From the NCBI GenBank assembly GCA_905178155.1, contig CAJINV010000002.1:8017224-8081223 (forward strand): DNA of 64,000 nucleotides. The letters are read 5' to 3'. The notes below the pieces were generated by a model, which did not search any database, was not told the origin of the DNA, and saw only the letters and a list, made by a program, of their open reading frames with translations. Position numbers and translations under genes: made by a program. The DNA comes from Amoebophrya sp. A120 (lineage: Eukaryota > Sar > Dinophyceae > Syndiniales > Amoebophryaceae). Below, in pieces: positions 40,856-53,329 of this stretch (position 1 is its first letter; every line of letters begins with the position of its first letter).

Positions 40856-43573
40856 ATGTTTTTCGGTGGTTTTCCGGGCGGGGGTTTCCCTGGCATGGAC
40901 GGCGGGGACGGGTTTCCCGGCATGGGCGGCAAAGGGCGCGGCAAGAAGGACGTCGACACAGAGGCGTTTTACAAATTGCTGGATGTAGACAAGAACGCTT
41001 CAGGGCCGGATATCAAGAAGGCCTACCGAAAGTTGGCCATCAAGCACCACCCCGATAAAGGTGAGACGAAGAAACACGACATTTAGACGTGTTTTTTTTT
41101 TGCTGCACGACCAGAAGCATGGTCCATTTATTTTCCTGCTCATGTAGCAGAATTCTTCACGGCGATATTATGGACATTTCCATTTATTCGAAGGCTATGC
41201 ACTCGAAATTTTTTGCAACACAACTCCACCAGGTGGCGACCCGGAGACATTTAAGGAGATCACCAAGGCATACGAAGTGTTGAGCGACGAAAACAAGCGA
41301 AAACTGTACGACCAATATGGTGAGGAGGGCGTCGAGTCAGGGGGCGGCGGTTCCGACCCAACCGACATCTTCGACATGGTCTTCGGAGGTGGCGGTGGCC
41401 GCAGGCGAGGCGGCGGCGCAGGGGGCGCGAAGAGAAAAGGTGTGGATACAGCTCCTACCCTGGATGATTTTTCGTCGCCGCGCAGATAAATAATTGGAAT
41501 CAAAAGTAAATTTCTTGGAAAGCGCAGGGAATTGTTCTCACTGTATGCTGTGGATAATAAATTTCCTCTGTAGTCACAACATGAGCTGATGCTAAAACCT
41601 CAGGTAAGGACGTGGTGCACCCAATGGACGTCACACTCGAGCAACTCTACAACGGACACACCAAGAAACTCGCAATTAACCGAACTGTCATCGACCAGAA
41701 AGTTGGGGTATTGAAGTTTTTTTCGGCGTAATACTGCCGTGGACGAACAATAATGTAGAAAATCAAAATCTCTGAAGGCGGTTCTTGTGGCTTGGGTCGG
41801 GAAAGGACCTGTTTGGTGGCTCGGGGAAGATGATGAAAACATAGGTTAGCGCGCTGTCGCGTGAAGCACGTAATTAGTGAAAGTAAAGTGTTTATTTTCG
41901 ATCGTACACCTTATCAGGTAAAAGAATGCGACGCGTGCGATGGGCGCGGGGTGGTGATCCAGGTTATGCGAATGGGGAACATGATCCAGCAAATGCAGCA
42001 GCAGTGCACAAAGTGCGGCGGCTCCGGAAAAATCTACAAGACGAAAAAGGAGAAGGAAATTCTTGAGGTGTTTGTGGACCGGGGTGCCCCAGATCTGAAT
42101 AAAGTCGTCTTCTACGCCAAGGCGGACGAACAGCCAGGTAAGAATTTTGGCATGATAGCGCAAAAGTTTATTTTGCTCATGTTTTTCTCCACTTCAGATA
42201 TGTTGCCTCACTGGCGTTTTCTGGTTCACAAAATCCGCTTATCTTCGAAAGCACAGGGAACTACAAACTACAACTGCTTGTTGGTGTTACTTTCTCTCCT
42301 CGGATCTTCTTCTCGTGAAGATGAGGGCCACGCTTCGCATATCAAAACTGTGCAGGTTATGAGGCGGGCGATGTGCAGTTTGTGCTGCAGGAGAAGGAAC
42401 ACACCGTGTTCAAGCGTAACAAGGCCGATCTCACCGTCCAGAAGAACATCACGCTTTTAGAGGCACTCACCGGATTCACCATGGAAATCACGCACCTGGA
42501 TGGCCGCAAGCTGTTGGTAAAGAGCGCACCCGGGGAGGTGATCTGCCCCCCAAAAAACGTAGAAGCGGACTGGGAAGTGTTCGACGAGATGGAATCAGCA
42601 GGTCAGGACGTCGCAACCTGCACCTACAGCGACCCGGCAAAATTAAAGGAGGTACTTAGATACTTTTGTTCTCGGCGATTGATAGGTGGATTTTTTTAAT
42701 GTTGCGACTGTATCTTGGGTTTGTGGCACCGGTGCTTAATATATAACAGCTCGATGATTTTTTTGCATGTTCGCGAGAAAGCGAAGTCATCACTCTACGA
42801 CCTTTGTTTGTAAATTAATAATCGCAGGTCTGCCTCCAGAAGGGTTTTAACGGTTTCGTGCTCGACAAGGAGAGCAACAAAGCCATTTTCCGGGAGTTGA
42901 CGCGCGACGAGTTTTTGTCTAAGAAGAAGAAGAAGGCCGGCATGAAACTGTTTGTGGTTCCCGACCCGGAATTGCTGGCCGCCGGCCGAATGCGAAAGTG
43001 CGTCAAGGGGGAGGGCATGCCCGTGTTCAAGAACCCCATGCTCAAGGGAAACCTGTTTATCGAGCTCACCATCGACTTCCCCAAGAGCATCTCCGAAGAC
43101 GCCGCAAAGGTATACTTTTCTGCCGACTTTTGCATTTCTTGCCATGTTGACTTCTGCCTCCAATGCTTATGCTGCATTGATTTTTTCGTCCTTTTGCATC
43201 AAGTTTTGGTTCTTTTTCTTCTCACTGTCAACAACCTGAAGAAATAAAAACTGCCATCACTCGTCTGCTCCTTTTCTACTACTGAGGTTCTTGTAAGAAC
43301 TGGTAGGCTGGGAAAAGAAATTCGTACCATAGAATGATGATCTCAACTTCGCTCATCCCGACTCCACAACAGCAACTCCGCAAGATGCTGCCGGGCCCGG
43401 ACCCGATGCAGGTCCCAGATGAGGAGGACGAGCACTTTGAGCACCACTATGTGGTCGATATGGACCCCGTCACCTCGGAAAAGGAGCACGCTGCGGCGTA
43501 CGAAGACGACGAGGATGACGAGCGCCGCGCCGGCATGGGCGGCGGCCAGGGGGTCCAGTGTGCGCAGCAGTGA
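40856..43573 (+). CDS. DNAJA: Type I Hsp40 (DNAJA) with half of the zinc domain, 502 aa, seven exons
   Basis: Hsp70 co-chaperone. Exons: 40856-41060, 41233-41439, 41604-41701, 41918-42137, 42356-42651, 42828-43109 and 43373-43573; introns begin GT and end AG, and phases add to 502 codons. Order: Gly/Phe-rich start; J domain with the HPD motif (KHHPDKGG); G-rich linker with [12 protein letters not shown]; zinc domain; two C-terminal beta domains ([34 protein letters not shown]); and C-terminal CAQQ, a farnesylation box that suggests a membrane-linked form. The zinc domain has only two of the usual four CxxCxGxG motifs, CDACDGRG and CTKCGGSG, aligning with motifs 2 and 3. Motif 1 is replaced by VIDQK, and motif 4 with its spacer is deleted. 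Confidence 0.92.
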
Positions 43574-46108
43574 GCGAGGAAACAATTTATTGCGCCTGCT
43601 TCGACGATTTACCCGCACCTACCACGGATACAAATCAACACAGATCGCCCTGTTCGCTGAATCCGCCTCTTCATGCGGGTCCAGCGGTGAAGCGATGCGA
43701 CGACAAAGAAGCAGTCAAGCAAACGCAATTCTTGCACATTCGGCTCACCTAGGTAAAATATCATCCGGTTTATAAAACTAAGTACAACAGACCAATAAAA
43801 GTCTCAAGCAACAAAGAAGACGATTATACCACAAGATGTATATTTCAAGAAGACGATTTCAGAAGACCCCCGATGTAGTAGTTGTGTAGCACACAAAACG
43901 AATCTCGTCCAATTGGGGGTTTTTCATGTTGCAAGATTTTTCTTTTCTTTTTCCGACTTTCTTAAAAAGCTAGACTTGTTCACGTGACTAGGAACCCCAG
44001 TCATAGAGGGTCTTTTTCTTTTTCTTAGTATCTCGTTTGATATGCAATACAGTTGTCGGCGGTCTTTTTTTTTCCCAAATTTTTATCCTAACCCAGAACT
44101 ATATATCGTCGGGGGAAAAGTCCGGCTGAGACACGATTGATGGCTGCCGGGGTCGTCCTTTTTTAGCAGCAACTCGTTCTGCTTGAATGCAGACAATAGC
44201 ACAGCGATAGCACAGGCATTTATTGACGCGTTTCTTCGGAGGGGGAAGGGAGCAAAGCTGCCCGTTTTTTTGGCATCTCTGCTTTCTACCTCTACCGCCG
44301 AGTGCGTATGCTGTACGCGATTCTGGTGAAGTGCCTGGTAGCTCGCCCGTCCTTCTGACGCTATCAGAACGATCGCCACTACTAGAGAATTAAAAAAATT
44401 TACCAGCAGTAGAGCACCCCCGGGAATAGCCCACGAAACAAGACAGTGGGCTATAGTAGAGCGCACAGAGCAGATCATAGTAGATTCTGGTAAGCGAGTT
44501 GTGAGCGCCAGCAGCGCCATCGTGTGTACAGGGAGGAAAACAGGAGCAGCAAGCCGACTATTCTTGACGTAGCTGACGACGGAGTCGACCCTTTAAAGTA
44601 TACAGTTTGCATTTATAGTTTTTTCCTCGACAACGCTAGAACAAGCGGAAACAAGCGACTTCATTCTATTCTGACACGCTGCGGTCAAGAACCGCGGCCC
44701 TGATGCAGAGGTTGTTGAGATTTTTAAAAGCCACTTTTATGTGTTTCTTTCAAGACAAAATGAACAAAAGAACGAACCAGTTTACGTAGGAAAAGTAGCT
44801 CACTACCGTTTTGATGAAGCAAGAGGAGATTGGTCTGTGGTTTTGCAAATGATAGTACAACATTGCGTTGCGACGCGACGAAATTTTCCAGTCGTGGCAC
44901 TTTCCCTGCGTCTGCGTCACGACTCGTACAGATCAGTAGTACCTAGCATAGCAAAGACTAGACGCAACAAGAATATCTCTGGTCAGTGCCATCAAGCAAT
45001 CCGGTCGTGGGCATATTTTTGCTGGCATCCGATGTTGTGAGCCGGTTGGGGTGAGCTAGTCAAAGGAAAGAACAGATATTACGTGCTAAAACAAAAACCA
45101 ACCTTACAATGCACCCGTGTGTCTGTCTGTCATCAGACGGCACTGACACGACACAAAATTGAGGCTGAGGCATGAAGCAAATGCAGATACTGAAAAGCGA
45201 AAATGAACTTCCAGAAACTATTACAACCTCGCCGATGAAATAAGGGACCTTTCTTGCTCTTGACACCCTTTTTTCAAAAGAATTGCTGTACTGTCATATG
45301 GACACTGCTTTCCAGTTTTTCTTCCTTGCTGGTGTTGCTCTCGTTGCGAATATGCAGCGTCAGCATGAGGAATTTGCTTTACGTTTACTCGTTGTTTGAA
45401 ATAAAAGCGAAATTGAAAGTAAGCTATACCCGCTCGGTTTCGTACGAGATCGGTACTGGACAATAATACGTTCGGAATTAGCAGTTTTATGTATCATGTT
45501 TTTCGAAACTACGATTGCGAATTCTTGTCCTTCTCGGTGTTTATCATCAGATTTCTGCTGCAAAGAAAAAATAACGAATCAAATAGAGTTGCTAGAGAAA
45601 GATGTCTCATTTTCGGTGAAGTGCAAGATTGATTTCTGTATTTTTTACGTAGCCCCTGTAGTTGTATTGGTGTTGCTGTTGGTCACACGTCGGAAGCTAG
45701 TACTACACACGCCGCGATCTGTCCGCCAATGGCTCCTACTTTTCGGTTGCAAAGAGTCATTGCTTCATGATCATCACCCATTCATCTGTGTCGTCGGTGA
45801 GGTCTTGTCAGGAGTAGCAAAAGCCGGCATGTTGTGATTTTCTAAAGTCACGGATCTAGTAGCAGCCTGAGTCAGTTTTTACGATTCTCGTTTTCCACAA
45901 TTTTTCCTTCTCCCTAAACAGGCACGGCGCAAGATTGACACGCCTTTGTTGGCAATGGAACATGATTACAACGATCATGACTGTACATCATGCTAGAATG
46001 TGAACCTTTCTGCTCATCTTCTTTTGCATCGTTCGGACCCGCACGAAATTATTTCCGGTGTCACGTAGTAGATGTAGACGGTAGAGGATCGCCACAGCAC
46101 TAGAAATC
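43574..46108. other. Intergenic, 2.5 kb, no firm gene
   Basis: A 145-codon minus-strand ATG frame (44520-44083) with one hydrophobic stretch, and a 113-codon plus-strand ATG frame (45496-45837) with a single predicted transmembrane helix, are possible small genes. Neither has a recognisable domain or support from context. Confidence 0.3.
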
Positions 46109-49100
46109 ATGCCGGTGTGTGCCCAGGTGGAGCTGCTCGAGGGGGATGACCGGAAGAAAAACTGGGTGTACTTCCGGCCCGCGTTGGTGAAAACGAAGGC
46201 CCACGGCCACCTGTCGTCCGAAGACGAGGCGCGCAACCGGAAGGCGCGAGGAACCTGGATCATTTTCTTCTCGGGCGACATATGGAAGCGTCAGGTTTGA
46301 AATCGTCAAAGTTGAAATAATTTGTAATGCATAAAATGCATGACCCGAGGCACGTGTGTTCCAGAGCAGGCAAGTGAGGCCGATTGTAAGCCTGTTTGGG
46401 GTTACAGCTCGAGCTGCTAAAGTAGCATGAGAAAATCGCTCTTCTTTGCCTAAACAGCATGACAAACTGGATTTAGGGACCACCGAAATTTGTCATGCGC
46501 CACTTGGGAACTGGGTTCCAACTGGCATCCATTTTATGCATTACAAATTATTTTAACTTTGACCATTTCAAACCTGACGCTTCTATACGACATCTCGGAT
46601 TTCGCGGGGACCGCGCGGAAACAGAAATCTCCGTTTGGGGAAGAGTATGCACTGCAAAACAAGTGTAGGTCTTCTTGGGCACGTACGAATTTTTGCAATA
46701 GTTGTACTGTCGTGCGCTGAAGACAGGAGATCTGCTTTCATCTATACCTGAAGGATAATCTGCGTGACAGATCGCATTATTTCTCTAGTACGATGAATAT
46801 ATGAAGGATCACCACATGCTATTCACATACGCGTTGGACAAAACAACTTTTGCAGTGCATAGGGAGTACAGCGTAGACATGATGATGTGGCTGCTGAGTG
46901 CCCGGTTTGCGGTATCGAATGTAAAAATGTCTGGGTCTGGAAGAGTCCAAATTTGTGATGCTGAATTTGGATTCCAAAAAAATCTGGATTGCATGAGCAG
47001 CAAAGGGAGTGTAATTTTTGCTACGCGGAGAGGGCATTTGTCATGCGGAAAAGGCATCGCGAAGCCCTCAAAAAATCTGTAATGCTAAGGCATGCATCAC
47101 AGACATTATGGGTCATGGAAAATATGCATGACTAGTCTCAGAATCTTCCAGACCCAGACATTTTTACATTTGATATGCGGACCACGCGAACATCTTTGTC
47201 GTACGGGCCGAAACCGTGAATTCCGAGTTTTCCGCGGTCTACCGCAACTTTCTCCGGATCCAGCAGGGGTCGCACACGGGCGAGCCTTTGCGGCTGAGCA
47301 GTGAGAATCTGATCCACATCTACACCCAGGAGCAGGTCGATGGGCTGTCCATGCGGCACCTGCCCTCGCACCACCACCACCGCGGCTCGGACCTCATGGC
47401 GCCGCCGAGGGCCTCCGAGTCAGCCGGCGGCGCGACGCGCATGAGTCTCGTGGAAGACAACTACAGGACAACGACTGCCTCTGGGATGAAAGAGAGTATA
47501 GCTGCAGTGGCTCCACCTCCTGCCCCGAAGCGGATTCTCTTCGCACCGAGAACGACGGCGGGAATAGCCAAGGCGCTCGTGCAGGAGGACGCACGCCACC
47601 ACCTGGTGGCTCCGAACAGCAACCCCAAATTTCACGGTCCGGACGCGGACCGCATTCACTCTAAGTTGCAGCACCACCACCTGTCCGCGCACGCGAACAC
47701 CAAAGCGGGACACAGCGCGGCTACCGGCCTCACGCTCACCGTGCCGGAGAGCCACGCGGGCGGCAAGATGCACGCGGGAGCCGCTGGACTCAAGCTAGAG
47801 CTGCACCACGTGAAAAAAACGACCAGCCCACTGAAGGAGCACCACGCGGGTGAGCACTTCCACCACGGGACCTCGTCCCCCACTACACTCACGGCGCACA
47901 ATTTAAAGGCCCTGGACAAGAATTTTCACCACGCGCTGCACGATAGGACGTCGAGTAAGGAGAACTACAAGCACCATGCTGGACCACGAATAGGGGGCGC
48001 ACCACCTCCAGGTTCGCACCGCAACTCGACCGGGTCCGACATGAGTAAGGGCAGCCGTTCGTCCCGCATCTCCGTCCAGTCCGCGCCGCGGTCGCCGCGC
48101 AACGCGTGCGTCGTGGACGCCGTGGGGCACCTGACGAAGCTGCTCGAGGACCTAATTTTTCACCACTACACCCCAAACTCCGCGTTGAACGCCGATCCTT
48201 TGATTGTGGAAGACATCGTCCTGCTCGGCTTTTTTATCAACATGCAGAAAACCTTCACTGGCATAAAAAGTTAGATTTGCACTTGTCAATCCATGGAACG
48301 CGCGCAAGCGCGAGCCCATAGGTAGTTGTACTGGGCCGTCGAGGGCGGACAAGCTGTTAGCTTTTTCTATGGTGTACGACTCGTTCTATGCAAGGCGACT
48401 TCGGCAATGTGCTAGCTGTTTTTCTGCGGGATATTTTCCAAGGGGCATCTGGTGTTGAACTCCCTTCTGGTCAACGCAACGGTGCTATTACATGGCGTTA
48501 CTGCTCCAACAGAAAACACCTCTCCACCGATGCAGCAACCCGGTCCTTATCAGGCCTTCTGGTCCCGGGTCCGCGAGGTACACTGGCTGGACCCAGGCAA
48601 AAACGCGGCGGTGGAAACCTTCCCGCCCAAGGTGCTCTTGCTCCACCACCGGGAGCAGATGCAGCAGGTTTCCGAAGCGGTAGCTTTTGAGTGCCAGGCT
48701 GGCTCCTGCAGGTTCTGCTTCCACGGCACACCGTATGAGAGTACGTGACTCCCTCTCGTCCTTGTCGTTCGTCATGCAAAAACGCAGTTCTAGCTGTTGC
48801 CTTTTGGCGCTGCTTGCATTGCAGGTTTCTGCAGCCCATCAAACAGTACTTACTACATTCTTGCATGGATTGGTGCTCCAGAGGCTGCACCTTCGCTAAC
48901 GCTTCTATTGCTGTTCATGCTACATTTATTCGAATGAGGGGAAGGAGAGTTGTGCTTGTGCGTGGTCATACGCCACGACAGCTGCACGACCCGGAGGAGC
49001 CGACGATGCGGGGCCAGTTCGACCAGGTCTCGGTGGACTGCGAGGCGCTGAGCCTACCGTTTCTGCTACCAAAGGGAAAAGAGCCACTCCACCCTTGATA

Positions 49101-50100
49101 GTACTCAGCCACATGACGCGCAGGCTGTCTTGCATGATTTTACCTATTAGCACTCCATAATTTTTTTGGCGTGTGGGAAGGAATTGTGATCATGTTCAGT
49201 AGATTTGTACTTTGAAAATAGCCACTGAAGGCTCTAGCATCTATATCGTAGCTCTCTGCTATTGCCGGAAGATTGTCTACCGTAATAAAAAAAACCCGAC
49301 AGTCAGATATAACATATAGAGCCGTCATTTGCAAGTCGAATACAAGTTGAGTGTGTGTTATTTTGAGGGGTGCCAGGAGCAGGCATGTTTTGCTTTTGAT
49401 ATCCGCAGCAGTTTTATTTCAACGAGTACAACTCCCCGGAGCTGTTCGAGCCGGAGAACGGGAACATCGCACTCCTGATCCACTTCAAAATCCTGTATCT
49501 TCAGTAAAAACGCCCCCACACCTTCTTTGTCATTCAAAAAAATCTGGTCGTTGCCCAGTATGTCTGTTCTACTGCGGCGAAGTACTTACTTAGTTACCCA
49601 TGAGACCCATTTCCTAGTCCCGGTTGGAAAATTGTGCTGTTTCTAACGTGGACGAAGAAGTAGGCTCGTGATGGAGCTGCTGCACTAGCTATGTACAACC
49701 TCGCTACAGATGAATTCAGCCTTGTCCTCTTGATACGTGAAGATGATGAGCCCCAGAATCTCTACACGTGCGACGTTGCAGACTGTGTGGGGACGTTTTA
49801 TTTCCTTCCGTCGATATCCGGGAGCAGTTTGGCAGTCCCTTTCTCTTCCTGCAGCAAGAGCAAAGCTTGAGCACGTCGGGCGCCGGGGCTCAACCTCCGG
49901 CCGAGCGGACCTCGCGCAGGAGGTCCTCAAATCGCATGTCGGTGGTAGAAGACGAAACATTTGCGCGCCGCATGAGCATCGACTCCGAGGACGACGGAGG
50001 TGCTGGAAGAAACAGCACTACTGGCGACCAGCCGTTCACGCCCGAGACGTACAAGAAAATGTTTGGGAAACACCTCGTCGTCTGGCCCATAAAGAAGTAA
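46109..50100 (+). CDS. Large unrecognised protein, at least eight exons
   Basis: ATG at 46109 (MPVCAQVELLEGDDRK). Exon 1 joins IIFFSGDI to SDFAGTARKQK across an introner. A further exon from about 46795 (YDEYMKDHHMLFTYALD) joins across a second introner to DHANIFVVRAETVNSEF. A long His-, Ser- and Gly-rich linker follows (about 47370-48090). Then come VVDAVGHLTKLLEDL and FINMQKTF. Later exons carry HLVLNSLLVNATVLL, YQAFWSRVREVHWLD, CQAGSCRFCFHGTP (a Cys cluster), QFDQVSVDCEALSLPF, and QFYFNEYNSPELFE. The last exon runs from VDIREQFGSPFLFLQQ to WPIKK at 50100. Four introners interrupt it. I recognise no domain. The alternation of conserved-looking blocks with linkers suggests a multidomain scaffold. 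Borders near 46660-46795, 48260-48450 and 49085-49400 are approximate, so it could also be two genes. Confidence 0.6.
46282..46587 (+). mobile_element. Introner, family 4 (306 bp), with about 50-bp inverted repeats
   Basis: CGACAT at 46276-46281 and 46588-46593. Terminal inverted repeats of about 50 bp start at GCGTCAGGTTTGAAAT and run to GTAATGCATAAAATG with about two mismatches. Excision gives FSGDI-SDFAG in frame. Confidence 0.92.
46913..47175 (+). mobile_element. Introner, family 1 (263 bp)
   Basis: TGCGG at 46908-46912 and 47176-47180. Both ends keep the full family repeat: AATGTAAAAATGTCTGGG then TCTGGAAGA, mirrored at the right. Excision gives ARFA-DHANIF in frame. Best-preserved family-1 reference with 57850-58098. 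Confidence 0.93.
48733..48969 (+). mobile_element. Introner, family 3 (237 bp)
   Basis: Flanks ACACC (48728-48732) and ACGCC (48970-48974), one mismatch. Left end GTATGAGAGTACGTG, right end GTGCGTGGTCATAC. Excision gives FHGTP-RQLHDPEE in frame. Confidence 0.75.
49503..49802 (+). mobile_element. Introner, family 2 (about 300 bp)
   Basis: Left end AGTAAAAACGCCCCCACACC, right end TGTGTGGGGACGTTTTAT, mirror images. Flanking duplication is short (TTC). Joining after 49502 to 49806 gives KILYLPSVDIREQF in frame. Confidence 0.75.
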
Positions 50101-51566
50101 AAGAGAAACAGTACAGTAGGGCGGAATAGTCTTTTATTTTTGATGCTGCTGGTGAAATGAGTACGAGTAGTTTAATATTCTGTAGGCCGCTTAGTTCTAC
50201 TTCGACCTTCATCTATTACGCAGCGGTTCCCGTGCGCCAAGCCAAGAATTTGCGCTTGAAGGCGGGATAATTTTCGGCGTGTTGAACATACGTCTACACT
50301 TCGTGTCTGTGTCAGTACAGTAGTTGAGCAGAAGCACATTTGGTTTTCTTTCTGTCATCGATCTTTTTCGCATTGATGCTTTCATGCGCCGGTCGCATCT
50401 ACCCTATATTTTTTGTTAGGGCCGAGAAAGAGAAGCAAAGCTCGAACATGAGCGAACATGCGTCCGCGGTAGCACAGGAGAGGTGTTCGCACAGTAAGGA
50501 CTTTCCGCATATGAAAGTGAGTTTGCGCTGCAAGAAGTGATTTGCTTGCGTCCTCCGTTGCAGATTTCGCTGGTTTTATCACGCGGAAACGATATCATAT
50601 ACAATTTAGCTGCTTCTGATGATCAACATATCTGCATCTATAAGATTCGGTTGTATGCAAAAGCGGTTGATGCGCGTACGCAAAAGCGGTTGATGCGAAT
50701 GCATGTTTGGCATCGGGATCGGAATGTAATTCGTGGCACGTACAACTCGCAATGAACACAACTCGAAGCCAACTCGGTATATTAAGCATTTGCCGTCGTT
50801 GTCGTTCAAACAAGCCAGTGTGCTATTCGCCGTCGTTCAACAATTTTTCTGGTCGGTTTCGTTCCGCATAATTTTTGTGAAATAAAACCGCGACACCGAC
50901 GCGCAGCACTCGGTAAGAAACGTTAGCTGTGCCCGTCGTACCTTCGTCCTGTGGAGTTTGATTCCTGCTTTTCGCTTTCTCGTCTGAGTGCAGGTCCAGT
51001 TGATTTAGTCTACACCCAAAAACTCGTGTGCACATGGTGACAAAACAACAGGTCGCTTCATTAAGTATGAATTTCTCGACACTTTTTATATGACCCGGTT
51101 CAATCGCACAAGCACGGAAGCAGCCCCCTCGTGCTTTTTTTTCGTAAAAGAATTCACATTTCGTGTCCACCTCTAGGGCTATAGAATTCAAATTTCGTAG
51201 TTTCCATCTCAAGGGTTTTAAGGTCAAGCAGGGCTATTTGTAGTAAGTACGAGTAAGACCCGCTTCCTTTCGGTTGTCTTACTTACTCTCTTTCGTGTAA
51301 AGTACGAGACGGAGTGTCATTCCGAAATAAGCGAGGGGCTTCAGGTGTAGTATCATTCGGAATATTCAAACATTCGGTTTCTCGGGGAGTTTTTGCAGCG
51401 AAAAGTACCAGACCCTTGCGAACCTCTGATTCCTAACAAAGAAATACACAGCTTTCGACGACTGGAGGAGGTTTATGTTGAAATAGAACCACCCACGCGG
51501 CGTCGGAAAGTCAAAGGACTATCTTTCCCAGCAGACGTCGAGTAAAAATTCCACATCAAATAAACC
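50101..51566. other. Intergenic upstream of the SWEET gene
   Basis: About 1.5 kb, short frames only. Includes a tandem duplication near 50650-50700 (GCAAAAGCGGTTGATGCG twice). No gene supported. Confidence 0.4.
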
Positions 51567-53329
51567 ATGCGCGCCACCAGCAGCATGGAGCACCTGGTTC
51601 CGGTGCAGGAGACTTTCGGCGCGGCACCGCACTCCCTCCCCGCGTTCAAGGCCGTCGTCGATTTCGCGTGCATCGTTCTGCCGATCTGCGTGTTCATGTC
51701 CCCCGTCACCGTCTTTTGGCCCGCGTACCGGCAAAACCAGTGGATTGAGGTCCCGCCGCTGCCCTTCACCTCGCAGGTCGGCCAGTGCTTTCTGTGGTGT
51801 CTGTTCGGCCTCTGTCTGGCGCACCACGACCCGCAAGAAGTGAAACCTGAGGAGGGAAAAATCAAAGCAAGTGATGACCCCACAGTAGCGAAACAGGCAA
51901 ACGCGGCTTCACCTCCTCCTCCAGCGGCCTTCCCCTGGGTTGTCGTGTTGCCGAACCTGGCGGGGCTGCTGCTCGGGGTCGTTTTCGTGTACCTGTACCC
52001 GAAGTTTATTCTCTCGAAGGACGTGTCGGCGCGTGCGGGTGGAGAGCAGAGAATGAGCGCAGCTCCTGGCGGCAACATGATAAGTGCACCAAATTCATCC
52101 CCAGCAGCACCGCTCTCCGAGCAGTTTCGCGTGCAGATGTTCGTGCTGGTCGCGATCTGCCTGTTGGGCGTGGGCTTGTTTGAGTTCCACTGTCTCGACA
52201 CGATCGGTTACACAGCGGCCTTCATTGGCTGCTTTCTGCACGCCAGCCCAGTCTTCGCGTTCCATGAGGTATATTGAAATTACTTGGTTGAGATATTTAG
52301 TAGGTCAAGACTGCTCTACCAGAACAAGCTGTATTAAGCCGCTGCGTGATTTTGTGCTATGATTCGCCGCGCCGGCAGTGTCTTTCTCTTTACACAAGCA
52401 CACCGAATAAACACGAAAGGGGGCGCAGATGAATGAAGTAAACCTGCAGAAAATGATTTGCTGTCCTTTGTTGGGCAAGATTTTTGTGAGGAAACTAACC
52501 ACAATAACAGGCGATACGCACCGGCAACGCCAAGGTTCTCGGCACGGTGACGATGAATGTGACGCTGTTGGTGTGCGGCATCGCCTGGGTGTTGCAGGGA
52601 GCGCTGTACCTACACAAGGTGCAGATCATGCTTCCGAACGGACTGGGCACGCTCGCAAATTTGGTCGCGTTGCTCATCCGTGGGTATTTATCTGCCACGC
52701 ACCTCCAGGAAGGAACCAGCAAAACCGGAAATCAGCAAGAAGAGCTGCCCAGCGCGGGCAATAGCAAGCAACAGGACGAGGACGAGAAAGTTGGAATTCT
52801 GCACAAAAACACCACTTACATCGCGACTAGTAGCGGAGCACACTTTAATCTTCCGGTGCCGGGCGGAACAAATAAAGGCGTGCTACGTGTAGAACCACGC
52901 CATCAAAGTCCTACCACGTTGTCCAGCTACGGCAGCGTCGGAACGAGTGCCGTAGTTGTGACAGGAGCAGCACCTACGTCGACTCATTTCCCCCAGAACC
53001 AGAAACCGACCACCGGCAATATGCTACGCAGTCCGGACGATGGCGAACTCAGCAGCAGCGTGAATGGGGAAGCAGGTCCGCTCGTTGTCCAGCATCAGCT
53101 GTACCCGGTCAACTGCAACTACACCGTCGGGAGGACTACTAGTGCGGTCAAAGGTACTGGCATTAACGTGCACGACGTTTCAGCTGACCCTCGACGGAGC
53201 GGAGTGCCAAGCACCACCGCGTCCTCGGATGATGCAGAGGACGAGCAGCAAAGGCTCGCGCGGACCCGCACGCGGTCTGCCAGCGCCATGTGGAGCGCGA
53301 GCCCAGTTCCGGTGGTCGGGCCGAAGTAA
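51567..53329 (+). CDS. SWEET: SWEET-family sugar transporter, 506 aa, two exons
   Basis: Exon 1 is 51567-52268 and exon 2 is 52511-53329, joined by a GT-AG intron (GAG|GTATATTG...ATAACAG|GCGATA). Two MtN3/saliva repeats are visible. Repeat 1 is FMSPVTVFWPAYRQNQWIEV then LPFTSQVGQCFLWCLFG. Repeat 2 is LHASPVFAFHE-AIRTGNAK then VLQGALYLHKVQIMLPNGLG. Each is a three-helix bundle with the SPV motif, joined by a linker helix, so seven transmembrane segments in all. The intron falls just after the second SPV. Loops and an acidic, Ser-rich cytosolic tail of about 200 residues make it twice the usual SWEET length. It should move mono- or disaccharides down their gradient across the plasma or an internal membrane. 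Confidence 0.88.

Noticed and set aside
44083-44520. 145-codon minus-strand frame as a gene
   Set aside because: No domain, against the strand of the plus cluster, no splice or context support; kept only as a remark.
45496-45837. 113-codon frame with one hydrophobic helix
   Set aside because: A single hydrophobic stretch in AT-rich DNA is common by chance; no other support.
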